A stretch of DNA of 20,840 bases, from positions 1 to 20,840 of the forward strand of contig CAAFNG010000215.1 in the NCBI GenBank assembly GCA_900764225.1, given 5' to 3'. The DNA comes from Lachnospiraceae bacterium. Lineage in GTDB: Bacteria; Bacillota; Clostridia; Lachnospirales; Lachnospiraceae. The notes beneath the pieces were generated by a model. That model made no database searches and was not told the DNA's origin. It saw nothing but the letters and a program-made list of their open reading frames with translations. The translations under genes were made by a program, and so were the position numbers. Shown piece after piece: positions 7,165-14,225 of the stretch. Position 1 is the stretch's first letter. Every line of letters starts with the position of its first letter.

Positions 7165-7854
7165 TCACACCTTAAATCGATATCCGACACCCCATATCGT
7201 CTCAATATACTGTGGCTTGGCCGTATTAAATTCGATCTTCTCTCGGATCTTCTTGATATGCACCGTAACCGTTGCGATATCTCCCACAGATTCCATATCC
7301 CAGATCTCGCGGAAAAGCTCCTCCTTGGTAAAAACCCTGTTCGGGTTCTCGGCCAGGAACGTAAGCAGGTCAAACTCCTTTGTGGTAAACGTTGTCTCCT
7401 CGCCATTGACCCACACGCGGCGCGCTGTCTTGTCGATCTTGATACCACGGATCTCAATCACATCATTCTTATGAACATTGGAACCAACAAGACGGTTATA
7501 GCGCTCCATATGCGCTTTCACACGAGCTACCAGCTCACTGGGGCTGAACGGCTTGGTCATATAATCATCTGCTCCAAGACCAAGGCCGCGAATCTTATCA
7601 ATATCATCCTTCTTCGCAGAGACCATGATGATCGGCGTGTTCTTCTCCTCGCGGACCTGTCTGCAGATATCGAATCCATCTACCTCCGGAAGCATCAGAT
7701 CCAGAATGATCAGATCAAACTCTTCCTTCATCGCCCGCACAAGGCCTGTATCTCCACGGTTCTCGATCTCTACCTCAAAACCGGAAAGTTCCAGATAATC
7801 TTTCTCAAGATCTGCGATCGCTTCCTCATCTTCTATAATCAAAATCCTACTCAT
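7165..7854 (-). CDS. OmpR/PhoB-family response regulator
   Basis: This 229-residue DNA-binding response regulator has an N-terminal receiver domain with the acidic pocket Glu-8/Asp-9, the phosphoacceptor Asp-52 in LIILDLMLPEVDG, the switch Ser-79 and the conserved Lys-101 in MTKPFSP. The C-terminal winged helix (about 130-229) ends in the usual TVTVHIKKIREKI recognition helix and IETIWGVGYRF wing. Its ATG at 7854 overlaps the 3' end of the histidine kinase gene by 8 bp, so the two are translated together. The order kinase-then-regulator is the less common one for this family. No neighbouring transporter or resistance gene points to its regulon. Confidence 0.95.
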   Translation of the reverse strand: MSRILIIEDEEAIADLEKDYLELSGFEVEIENRGDTGLVRAMKEEFDLIILDLMLPEVDGFDICRQVREEKNTPIIMVSAKKDDIDKIRGLGLGADDYMTKPFSPSELVARVKAHMERYNRLVGSNVHKNDVIEIRGIKIDKTARRVWVNGEETTFTTKEFDLLTFLAENPNRVFTKEELFREIWDMESVGDIATVTVHIKKIREKIEFNTAKPQYIETIWGVGYRFKV

Positions 7855-9004
7855 TTACAGGTACCTCCTGATATTTTCTAAGTACAAAATACATGATCGT
7901 TCCGATTCCAAGTCTGCTCGTTGCCCAGACCTTACCGCCATGATCCTCCATGATCTTCTTCACAATAGAAAGCCCGATTCCGCTTCCACCCTTGGAAGAA
8001 TTCCTGGAAACATCCGTCCGGTAAAAACGATCAAAAATATACGGCAGATCTTTGGCTGCAATTCCCTTGCCGTTGTCCTCGATCTCCACCTGAATAAAAT
8101 CTCCGACATCCTTCACACGAAGCTGTATGATTCCCTTCGGCTTCTCCTGATAGTTAATTGCTTTGCTGTTGGTGTTATGGATCCCACGACGGATCTGCTC
8201 ACCATCAGCAATCACCTGCACATCTTTCTCAACATAGTTGGCATACACCAGCTCGATTCCCCTGGTCTCCAACTCAAGCCCCAGCTCTTCCGCACAATCT
8301 GAAAAATAATCTTCAACATTCAATTTACTGAACGTATACGGAATACGGTTCGTGTCGATCTTTGAATAAAAGGTAAGCTCATGGATCAGATGATCCATCT
8401 CATTGGCCTTATTATAAATAGTACGCACATACCGGTCCATCTTCTCCGGAGTATCTGCCACACCATCCATAATACCTTCCACATAACCTTTCACCGCAGT
8501 GATCGGCGTCTTAAGGTCATGAGAAATATTGCTGATCAGTTCCTTGTTCTCCTTATCCATCAGAATCTTCTCTTCCGTGGACTCCTTCAGCCTTTTTCGC
8601 ATCTCCTCAAAATCCTGACAAAGCTGGGAAAATTCATCCTTTCCCTCAACATCCAGCACAAAATCCAGATTACCTTCTTTGATATTCTGCGTAGCCTTCT
8701 TAAGCTTCACCAACGGAACCGCGATGCTTCTGTAGATCCACAGACCAACAGACAATGCCGTAAAAACAAGAATGATCGTTGCCGTCAGAATCATATCCTT
8801 GGCCATCAGCTTAACCTGATTACTGGACGACTGCGCCAGTGAGATATCATAAATCATTTCATTCGAATCCGCTGACTGACTGTTACTCTGCTGTACATGC
8901 TTCGCCTGGGTCTGGCTGAATCCATAAAGACTCGCGGAAAAAAGAAGCAGCGGCAGCAGAATGATCGCAACAAAGCCCACAATAATACGTGTCTTTAACT
9001 TCAT
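7847..9004 (-). CDS. Sensor histidine kinase with atypical N-box
   Basis: This 385-residue membrane kinase should phosphorylate the adjacent regulator. Transmembrane helix 1 (about 7-29) and helix 2 (about 71-91) flank a short Gln/Ser-rich extracytoplasmic loop of about 40 residues; a HAMP linker follows (about 91-145). The H-box is ISHDLKTPITA with His-162. In the ATPase domain the G1 box DNGKG (310-314), F-box IFDRFYR (323-329) and G2 box GGSGIGL (339-345) are intact. The N-box is not: it reads RRGIHNTNSKAINY (272-285), where families normally have N..xNaxKY, so the second Asn is Lys-281 and the KY Lys is Asn-284. The small loop suggests sensing within or near the membrane. GGACGGAG precedes the ATG at 9004. 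Confidence 0.92.
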   Translation of the reverse strand: MKLKTRIIVGFVAIILLPLLLFSASLYGFSQTQAKHVQQSNSQSADSNEMIYDISLAQSSSNQVKLMAKDMILTATIILVFTALSVGLWIYRSIAVPLVKLKKATQNIKEGNLDFVLDVEGKDEFSQLCQDFEEMRKRLKESTEEKILMDKENKELISNISHDLKTPITAVKGYVEGIMDGVADTPEKMDRYVRTIYNKANEMDHLIHELTFYSKIDTNRIPYTFSKLNVEDYFSDCAEELGLELETRGIELVYANYVEKDVQVIADGEQIRRGIHNTNSKAINYQEKPKGIIQLRVKDVGDFIQVEIEDNGKGIAAKDLPYIFDRFYRTDVSRNSSKGGSGIGLSIVKKIMEDHGGKVWATSRLGIGTIMYFVLRKYQEVPVNE

Positions 9005-9038
9005 GTATATCTCCGTCCTTTATAATTCACATAAAATC

Positions 9039-9047
9039 ATTATAACA
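9039..9047 (-). promoter_or_regulatory. Extended -10 promoter of the two-component operon
   Basis: The minus strand reads TGTTATAAT, a perfect -10 with a TGn extension and no good -35. The predicted start near 9032 leaves a short leader of about 28 nt. The metK terminator lies just upstream, so the operon needs its own promoter. Confidence 0.6.
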
Positions 9048-9078
9048 TAAACCTATTTTCTCATCTCTAAATTTTCTA

Positions 9079-9118
9079 TAAAAAAGAAGCCCCCGGTATT
9101 TGCACTACCGGGGGCTTC
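9079..9118 (-). terminator. Strong intrinsic terminator after metK
   Basis: The RNA forms a perfect 13-bp stem, GAAGCCCCCGGUA (9118-9106) with UACCGGGGGCUUC (9098-9086), with a 7-nt loop, followed by UUUUUUA. It begins 30 bases past the metK stop. Confidence 0.95.
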
Positions 9119-9147
9119 TTTCTTTGTTTCCTTGGATTTATTATCTC

Positions 9148-10335
9148 TTACAGATACTTCTTAAGTGTCTCAACCTTATCCAGATGCTCCCATGGAAGGT
9201 CTACATCTGTGCGGCCAAAGTGACCATAAGCTGCTGTCTGTTTGTAGATCGGGCGACGAAGGTCAAGCATCTTGATGATACCAGCCGGACGAAGGTCGAA
9301 GTTCTCACGAACGATCTCAACCAGCTTAGTCTCAGAAAGCTTACCTGTTCCGAAAGTCTCAACACGTACAGAAGTCGGATGAGCAACACCGATCGCATAG
9401 GAAAGCTGGATCTCACATTTGTCAGCAAGACCTGCTGCAACGATGTTCTTTGCAACATAACGAGCTGCGTAAGCAGCAGAACGGTCAACCTTAGTGCAGT
9501 CCTTACCGGAGAAGGCACCGCCGCCGTGACGGCCAGTTCCACCATAAGTATCAACGATGATCTTACGTCCTGTCAGACCACTGTCACCATGAGGTCCGCC
9601 GATAACGAAACGACCTGTCGGGTTGATGAAATATTTTGTATCAGCGTCAACCATATCAGCCGGGATGATCGCATCAAAAACATACTTCTTGATATCCTCA
9701 TGGATCTGCTCCTGAGTTACATCCGGATCATGCTGTGTAGAGCATACTACTGCATCGATTCTCTTCGGTTTTCCAGTCTCATCATACTCAACAGTAACCT
9801 GAGTTTTTCCATCTGGTCTTAAATATTTCAGAGTACCGTCTTTACGAACCTTTGTCAGCTGCTGTGCAAGCTTATGTGCCATGTTGATGGCATAAGGCAT
9901 ATACTCCTCAGTCTCATTGGAAGCGTAACCAAACTGAAGACCCTGGTCACCTGCACCGATAGAATCCAGCTCGTCCTCGTTCATGCTGTCCTCTTTCTGC
10001 TCAAGAGCCTTGTCAACACCCATAGCGATATCTGTGGACTGTTTATCAAGAGCAGTGATAACTGCACATGTATCAGCGTCAAAGCCATAATCAGCGTTGT
10101 CATATCCAATCTCACGGATCGTATCACGAACGATCTTCTGGATATCAACGTTTGCTTTAGTAGTGATCTCACCCATAACAAGTACAAGACCTGTAGTAGT
10201 AGCTGTCTCGCATGCAACACGGCTCATCGGGTCCTGTGCCATCATAGCATCAAGGATCGCATCGGAAATAGAGTCGCAGACTTTATCAGGATGTCCTTCA
10301 GTTACAGATTCAGAAGTAAATAAAATTTTCTCCAT
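9148..10335 (-). CDS. metK: S-adenosylmethionine synthetase
   Basis: MetK makes S-adenosylmethionine from methionine and ATP in the cytoplasm. The 395-residue length is standard, and the family signatures are all present: [10 protein letters not shown] near the N-terminus with His-15 and Asp-17, the hexapeptide GAGDQG (127-132), and the P-loop-like GGGAFSGKD (271-279), as well as [22 protein letters not shown] sits eight bases before the ATG at 10335. The gene is alone between its own promoter and terminator and is preceded by a SAM-I riboswitch, so its product SAM shuts off its own transcription. Confidence 0.98.
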   Translation of the reverse strand: MEKILFTSESVTEGHPDKVCDSISDAILDAMMAQDPMSRVACETATTTGLVLVMGEITTKANVDIQKIVRDTIREIGYDNADYGFDADTCAVITALDKQSTDIAMGVDKALEQKEDSMNEDELDSIGAGDQGLQFGYASNETEEYMPYAINMAHKLAQQLTKVRKDGTLKYLRPDGKTQVTVEYDETGKPKRIDAVVCSTQHDPDVTQEQIHEDIKKYVFDAIIPADMVDADTKYFINPTGRFVIGGPHGDSGLTGRKIIVDTYGGTGRHGGGAFSGKDCTKVDRSAAYAARYVAKNIVAAGLADKCEIQLSYAIGVAHPTSVRVETFGTGKLSETKLVEIVRENFDLRPAGIIKMLDLRRPIYKQTAAYGHFGRTDVDLPWEHLDKVETLKKYL

Positions 10336-10378
10336 GTTATTCTCCTTTTGTACTTATACAACGGTTATATCAAATCAC

Positions 10379-10408
10379 ATAAAAAACAGCCCGTACAATC
10401 GGACTGTT
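10379..10408 (-). terminator. SAM-controlled attenuator terminator before metK
   Basis: The RNA stem AACAGUCCG (10408-10400) pairs with CGGGCUGUU (10393-10385) around a 6-nt loop, with one G-U, and runs into UUUUUAUG. It stands between the SAM-I aptamer and metK and shares its 5' arm with the antiterminator. Confidence 0.9.
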
Positions 10409-10427
10409 TAAATTCTGTAAACAATCC
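10401..10427 (-). promoter_or_regulatory. Antiterminator helix of the metK riboswitch
   Basis: GGAUUGUUUA (10427-10418) pairs over ten bases with UAAACAGUCC (10410-10401), using one G-U. This takes up the 5' arm of the terminator, and it begins at the last base of aptamer helix P1, so ligand-stabilised P1 and this helix compete at the junction. Confidence 0.75.
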
Positions 10428-10528
10428 TCTTATTGTTCGATTGCTCGCTCAGGTTGGCACCTTCCTGGTTACTCCGGGGTTGCCGTGGCTTCACAGATCC
10501 TTTGTATCTCCACCACTCTGAATAAAAG
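10427..10528 (-). ncRNA. SAM-I (S-box) riboswitch aptamer
   Basis: The minus strand carries the S-box core in order: CAGAGTGGTGGAGA, the GATCTGTGAAGCC segment, CGGCAACC, GGTGCCAACC, and the closing GAGCGAGC. Helix P1 is an 8-bp pairing of CUUUUAUU (10528-10521) with AAUAAGAG (10434-10427). Binding of SAM would hold P1 closed, free the terminator arm and stop transcription before metK. Confidence 0.95.
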
Positions 10529-10558
10529 GCTATCTTTTATGAAATTACTGCAACACAT

Positions 10559-10587
10559 ACAATATACTTCTCATTACAAAATGTCAA
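10559..10587 (-). promoter_or_regulatory. metK promoter
   Basis: A perfect -35 TTGACA lies at 10582-10587. The -10 is either TATATT (10561-10566, 15-bp spacer) or TATTGT (10559-10564, 17-bp spacer). It is about 35 bp upstream of the riboswitch. In the 10336-10734 gene-free stretch this promoter, the riboswitch and the two terminators account for most of the sequence; 10588-10673 is A+T-rich with nothing recognised. Confidence 0.7.
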
Positions 10588-10673
10588 GAATAAATTTTTC
10601 CAAAAAATATCTTTTGATAAAAAAAAGACAACATTACAAAATCCTGTCGTTTATTCATCATACTCAATGTAGC

Positions 10674-10706
10674 AGAAAAGCCAGGCAACAAGTGCCCGGC
10701 TTTTCT
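10674..10706 (-). terminator. Terminator of the pilus operon
   Basis: The RNA forms a 14-bp stem, AGAAAAGCCGGGCA (10706-10693) with UGCCUGGCUUUUCU (10687-10674) and one G-U, around a 5-nt loop. The U-rich 3' arm itself serves as the tail. It begins 29 bases past the last pilin stop. Confidence 0.75.
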
Positions 10707-10734
10707 CATGATCACAGCTCTTTGCTACGATCCA

Positions 10735-12369
10735 TTATTTTTTCTTTTTTCTCTTTACCGCAAATCCTGCTACACCGGCAACCACGATCGTAGCTGCAAG
10801 AATACCAACCCATGTGCCGATCGGTGTATCATCACCGGTCTTCACAGAAGTACGTCCTGTAGTTCCACTATCATTGCCTGATGTATTTGACGTATTCGGT
10901 ATGTTCGGCGTACTGGAATCCGGTGTATTCGGTTTATCAGAAGGTGTCGGAGTTACTGTCTGCTCAGACGGGGTCACAGTAAGCTCCGCTCCCTTTGTAG
11001 GTGTCGGTGTTGGCGTTTCTGTCGGATCTGGATCAGGCTCTGTTTTCATACTGTTAGTGATATCAATACTGTTTGTATATCTTTCACTCTTATTCAGAAT
11101 GATATCACCCTCACCACTTACTTCGTATGAGAACAGATCTTTATCGATCGGATTTCCTTCCTTATCCGTCTCCATAACCGTATATTCTACGGACTCCGGC
11201 TCTTCTCCACTGTCAAAAGAAACTTCCAATGTTACAGTTCCATTCTGCTTCAGTTCTGCCGTTTCCACCAGCAGAAGGCTTCCATCAGACTCCGCCTTAA
11301 ATACACTTGCATAGAATGTATCATCTACTGTATCCTCAACACCATCGACCAGTACCTTTTTATTAATACTGATAAATCCTCTTAAAGAAAATCCATCCGG
11401 GATATAATTATAGTAGTTATTTACATAAGATACCGACTCTGTGCTGTTACTCTGACTGATCACAGCCTCATTGGATTCATTTTCTCCCGCATCTGTTACA
11501 TTGTAATAAAAACTCTTGCCCTCTTCTATCTCGATCAAATCATTCATTACCATCGGGCTTCCGTTTTCATCCAGCTCAAATACATAATATGTTCCATCCG
11601 GTACATTTGACCAGACAGCTGTTCCACTATGTGCATTGACAAGTCTGATATCCTTCATATAATCACTTCGGAACGGAATCGTTCCTTCTTTATCAAGAAA
11701 CAAGCCCATTTTATAGGTTGCATCATCCGCATTCATTGCAATGATATTAAACGCATCATCAATATAAAACAGCTGTTTTGTAACCTGAATTTGTGTTTCC
11801 TTATCTCCTTCGTGAGTCACTGCCTTTGGATAAGCCTGCACATCATACGTCCAGCCGGTGCTTTCCTCTGCAAAAGGAACTGTCAGCACCATCGGTGAAA
11901 CCGATACATCAGGATCATCAGGATTACTCTGCACGATCAGATATACTCCCTCTGCCACATTGCTGTATACGATTTTTCCCTCTGCATCTGACTGCATTTC
12001 ACTTCCGTTAAAATCTGCTCTTTTCACTGCTGCCGAAAGTGTCTCAGCTGTTTTATACCACTCATCTGCTGTTTTCAGATTTTCAAAATCGATTTCCGTA
12101 AACTGCAGTGCATTGTCAGCCACAAAATGCACATTCCCGTCAAAGGTGACACTTCCTACTTTATAAAGAGTCATCTTCACATTCGGAATCGGTTTTACTG
12201 TTCCGTCCTCTCCGGTCTCCTGAATTGTCAGATTGATATTTCCGGTTTTACCGGCCACATAATCATCAGCCAGAACTTCCTGCGCCATACTGCCTGTCAG
12301 CATCACAGCCATTACCAGGATTGCCAGAAAGCTGCTCAGAAAATTTTTCCGCTTAGTTCTCTTTTCCAT
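10735..12369 (-). CDS. Minor (probable basal) pilin with VKTGD sorting signal
   Basis: This is a 544-residue secreted, wall-linked pilin. It has a signal peptide (KRTKRKN then a hydrophobic stretch, cleavage probably after the Ala of VLA at 34). Three Cna-B/SpaA-like beta domains follow, at about 43-185, 190-318 and 329-440. A pilin motif is nearly canonical: W173-TYDV-Q-A-YPKA, with Lys-182. Residues about 441-508 are a Pro/Thr/Ser-rich stalk, as expected for a subunit that spans the wall. The C-terminus has a hydrophobic segment and KRKKKK tail, but the sorting motif is VKTGD (509-513) and not LPXTG. The stalk and the last position in the operon suggest the base pilin. The start at 12369 has AGGAGG nine bases upstream, and it overlaps the sortase gene by 17 bp. 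Confidence 0.85.
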   Translation of the reverse strand: MEKRTKRKNFLSSFLAILVMAVMLTGSMAQEVLADDYVAGKTGNINLTIQETGEDGTVKPIPNVKMTLYKVGSVTFDGNVHFVADNALQFTEIDFENLKTADEWYKTAETLSAAVKRADFNGSEMQSDAEGKIVYSNVAEGVYLIVQSNPDDPDVSVSPMVLTVPFAEESTGWTYDVQAYPKAVTHEGDKETQIQVTKQLFYIDDAFNIIAMNADDATYKMGLFLDKEGTIPFRSDYMKDIRLVNAHSGTAVWSNVPDGTYYVFELDENGSPMVMNDLIEIEEGKSFYYNVTDAGENESNEAVISQSNSTESVSYVNNYYNYIPDGFSLRGFISINKKVLVDGVEDTVDDTFYASVFKAESDGSLLLVETAELKQNGTVTLEVSFDSGEEPESVEYTVMETDKEGNPIDKDLFSYEVSGEGDIILNKSERYTNSIDITNSMKTEPDPDPTETPTPTPTKGAELTVTPSEQTVTPTPSDKPNTPDSSTPNIPNTSNTSGNDSGTTGRTSVKTGDDTPIGTWVGILAATIVVAGVAGFAVKRKKKK

Positions 12370-13258
12370 TTTTTTCCGCCTCCTCTTTTTCTCCTGATAC
12401 CCGCTTCTTTCCACTGCGGCGGACAACCAGATAAACCAGCAGTATCAAGATAACAAGCACGATGCCTCCCGCAGCCAGAACCTTCTTCGGATCTGTTTTT
12501 GCAAGTTTCTGCGGAATTGTCTCATTACTTTCTTCTTCCTCCACATATTCTGTACGGCTTCCCCGCACGAGAAGTCTGTGTGTATTTACTCCATATGGAG
12601 TACAGGTTACAAGCGTTACCAGATCCTCCCCTTCCACGATATCCAGCTCGCTGGTCTCATCCGGAAGGACTGTTTTGATCTGATCTACTTTATATGCCAG
12701 ATTTTTGCCCAGAATATGCAGGATAAAAATATCTCCAACTTCCATCTGGTCAAGATCTGTAAAAAGCTTTGCATTGGGAAGTCCACGATGCGCTGCCAGT
12801 ACTGCATGTGTACCCGCTCCACCAATCGGAAGGCTGGTACCCTCCACATGACCTACACCTTTTTCCAGAACGTTTTTACTCAGGCCATGATAAATAGCCA
12901 GCTTCGCCTGGATCTTCGGAATTTCAATACTTCCCATCAAGCCATCGCCATTGGGATCCAGAACCTCATCATAAGGATGTGTCGGTTCATAATCCTCCTC
13001 ATCATCAAAAGCATCTACAATAGAATTTACAGTATGCTCCGCATTATATTCTTCTGCTTCCTTCCAGAGTTTTTCATAACTATCATCCGAAAGTCCCGTG
13101 ACTGCCTGATCATAGGTACTGATCAGCTGTGCATTTCTGTACTGGTTCCACATATCACTGATCGTAGGATAAAGGAAAATTCCTGCACCAGTCAGAAAAA
13201 CCACCACGATAAAAATATTAAGAACAATACTGCCCTTCTTTTTTTTATTTTTAGTCAT
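12353..13258 (-). CDS. srtC: Class C (pilus-polymerising) sortase, downstream copy
   Basis: This 301-residue membrane cysteine transpeptidase joins pilin subunits through isopeptide bonds. It has an N-terminal transmembrane helix (about 11-31), an extracellular sortase core with catalytic His-157 (AAHRG), Cys-219 (TLVTCTPYG) and Arg-228 (NTHRLLVRG), and a second C-terminal helix (about 260-279) with a basic tail, which is the class C layout. The active-site lid of class C enzymes is usually Asp-Pro-aromatic; here the matching place reads VDAFDD (Asp-82, Ala-83, Phe-84). Only 3 bp separate it from the upstream sortase, with AGGA before the ATG at 13258. It is clearly a paralogue of the neighbour; the two may divide polymerisation and addition of minor pilins. 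Confidence 0.93.
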   Translation of the reverse strand: MTKNKKKKGSIVLNIFIVVVFLTGAGIFLYPTISDMWNQYRNAQLISTYDQAVTGLSDDSYEKLWKEAEEYNAEHTVNSIVDAFDDEEDYEPTHPYDEVLDPNGDGLMGSIEIPKIQAKLAIYHGLSKNVLEKGVGHVEGTSLPIGGAGTHAVLAAHRGLPNAKLFTDLDQMEVGDIFILHILGKNLAYKVDQIKTVLPDETSELDIVEGEDLVTLVTCTPYGVNTHRLLVRGSRTEYVEEEESNETIPQKLAKTDPKKVLAAGGIVLVILILLVYLVVRRSGKKRVSGEKEEAEKNGKEN

Positions 13259-13261
13259 ATA

Positions 13262-14122
13262 TTATTTCCTGTGTCGTTTTCTGTTCTGAACAAAACTGAC
13301 TGTTGCCACGATCACAGCTGCGATCACTAGACCGATTGCCACGCAAAGTGCAAGCATCGGAAGTGTCGGATTGCTGACTCCTGTCGCCTTCTTTTCTTCC
13401 TTCTGGACTTCCTTCGCTGCCTCCACAGTTGTTCTGTGACCTCTCACCAGAATTCTGTGCGTATTTACCGCATATGGTGTACATGTAACAAGCGTCACAT
13501 AATCCTTACCCTCTGTGATTGCCAGCGATTCCGTCTGTTCCGGAAGAACTGTCTGAACCTGATCTACTTCATAGGCAAGTGTTTTATCCAGAATATGCAG
13601 ATAAAAAATATCTCCCTTTTCAACAAGATTCAGATCTGTAAACAGCTTTGCACTGGGAAGTCCCCTGTGTGCCGAAAGAATCGCATGTGTACTTTCACCG
13701 CCAACTGGAAGACTGCTGCCAAACAAATGCCCAGCGCCCTTCTGCAGTGATTCATCTGTCGTATAATGATAAATGGGAATTTTCACATTGATCACCGGAA
13801 TCTCCACATATCCCATCATACCATCACCATTCAGATTCAAAAGAGATTCGTATGTACTGTCCGTCTCTCCATCCCTTACGGAAAAAGCATCCGGTACACT
13901 TTCCTGTTTGATCTGCTCGTTATATTCCTCTGCTGCCTTCCACATGCTGTCAAGTTCCTCCGAATTATTATTCGAAGAAACACTGCTGCTATATTTACTG
14001 ATCAGAAGATTATCCCTGTGCTTATTCCAGGCATCGCTGATCATTGGATACAGCAGTATGGACAATCCTATCAGAAACAGCAACCCAAGTCCAATATAAT
14101 TTTTCTTTTTATTCTTTCTCAT
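13262..14122 (-). CDS. srtC: Class C (pilus-polymerising) sortase, upstream copy
   Basis: This is a second 286-residue class C sortase. The N-terminal helix (about 9-27), the catalytic His-152 (SAHRG), Cys-214 (TLVTCTPYAVN) and Arg-223 (THRILVRG), and a C-terminal helix (about 255-278) with a basic end are all present. The lid position reads PDAFSV (Asp-78, Ala-79, Phe-80), the same Pro-to-Ala change as in its neighbour. The start at 14122 is chosen because GGAG lies six bases before it; the in-frame ATG at 14134 overlaps that Shine-Dalgarno and has none of its own. It follows the major pilin across a 103-bp gap that contains a stable hairpin. By position it is the best candidate for polymerising the major pilin. 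Confidence 0.93.
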   Translation of the reverse strand: MRKNKKKNYIGLGLLFLIGLSILLYPMISDAWNKHRDNLLISKYSSSVSSNNNSEELDSMWKAAEEYNEQIKQESVPDAFSVRDGETDSTYESLLNLNGDGMMGYVEIPVINVKIPIYHYTTDESLQKGAGHLFGSSLPVGGESTHAILSAHRGLPSAKLFTDLNLVEKGDIFYLHILDKTLAYEVDQVQTVLPEQTESLAITEGKDYVTLVTCTPYAVNTHRILVRGHRTTVEAAKEVQKEEKKATGVSNPTLPMLALCVAIGLVIAAVIVATVSFVQNRKRHRK

Positions 14123-14143
14123 AGGTTTCTCCATACTGTTGTA

Positions 14144-14179
14144 TTACCAGTCCCGGCCTCCGAAGAGGCCGGGCGGTAA
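14144..14179 (-). other. Stable UUCG-capped intercistronic hairpin between major pilin and sortases
   Basis: The RNA has CCCGGCCUC-UUCG-GAGGCCGGG (14173-14152), nine perfect G-C-rich pairs closed by the very stable C(UUCG)G tetraloop. An outer UUACC/GGUAA stem (14179-14175 with 14148-14144) extends it past a small internal loop. There is no U-run after it, so it is a poor intrinsic terminator. It may instead protect the 3' end of the pilin message or partially stop transcription, giving more pilin than sortase. Confidence 0.8.
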
Positions 14180-14225
14180 CTGATTTACTTAATTATTGCT
14201 TTGGTTAAACTGATCGTTCTGATGA

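Noticed and set aside
9100..9822. Plus-strand open frame of 240 codons opposite metK
   Set aside because: It is fully antisense to metK, lacks a Shine-Dalgarno and has no recognisable domain. The openness follows from metK codon use.
14123..14134. Upstream ATG at 14134 as start of the first sortase
   Set aside because: It has no Shine-Dalgarno and overlaps the GGAG that serves the ATG at 14122.
14144..14179. Classical intrinsic terminator after the major pilin
   Set aside because: No U-run follows the stem, and the sortases downstream have no other visible promoter, so full termination here is unlikely.
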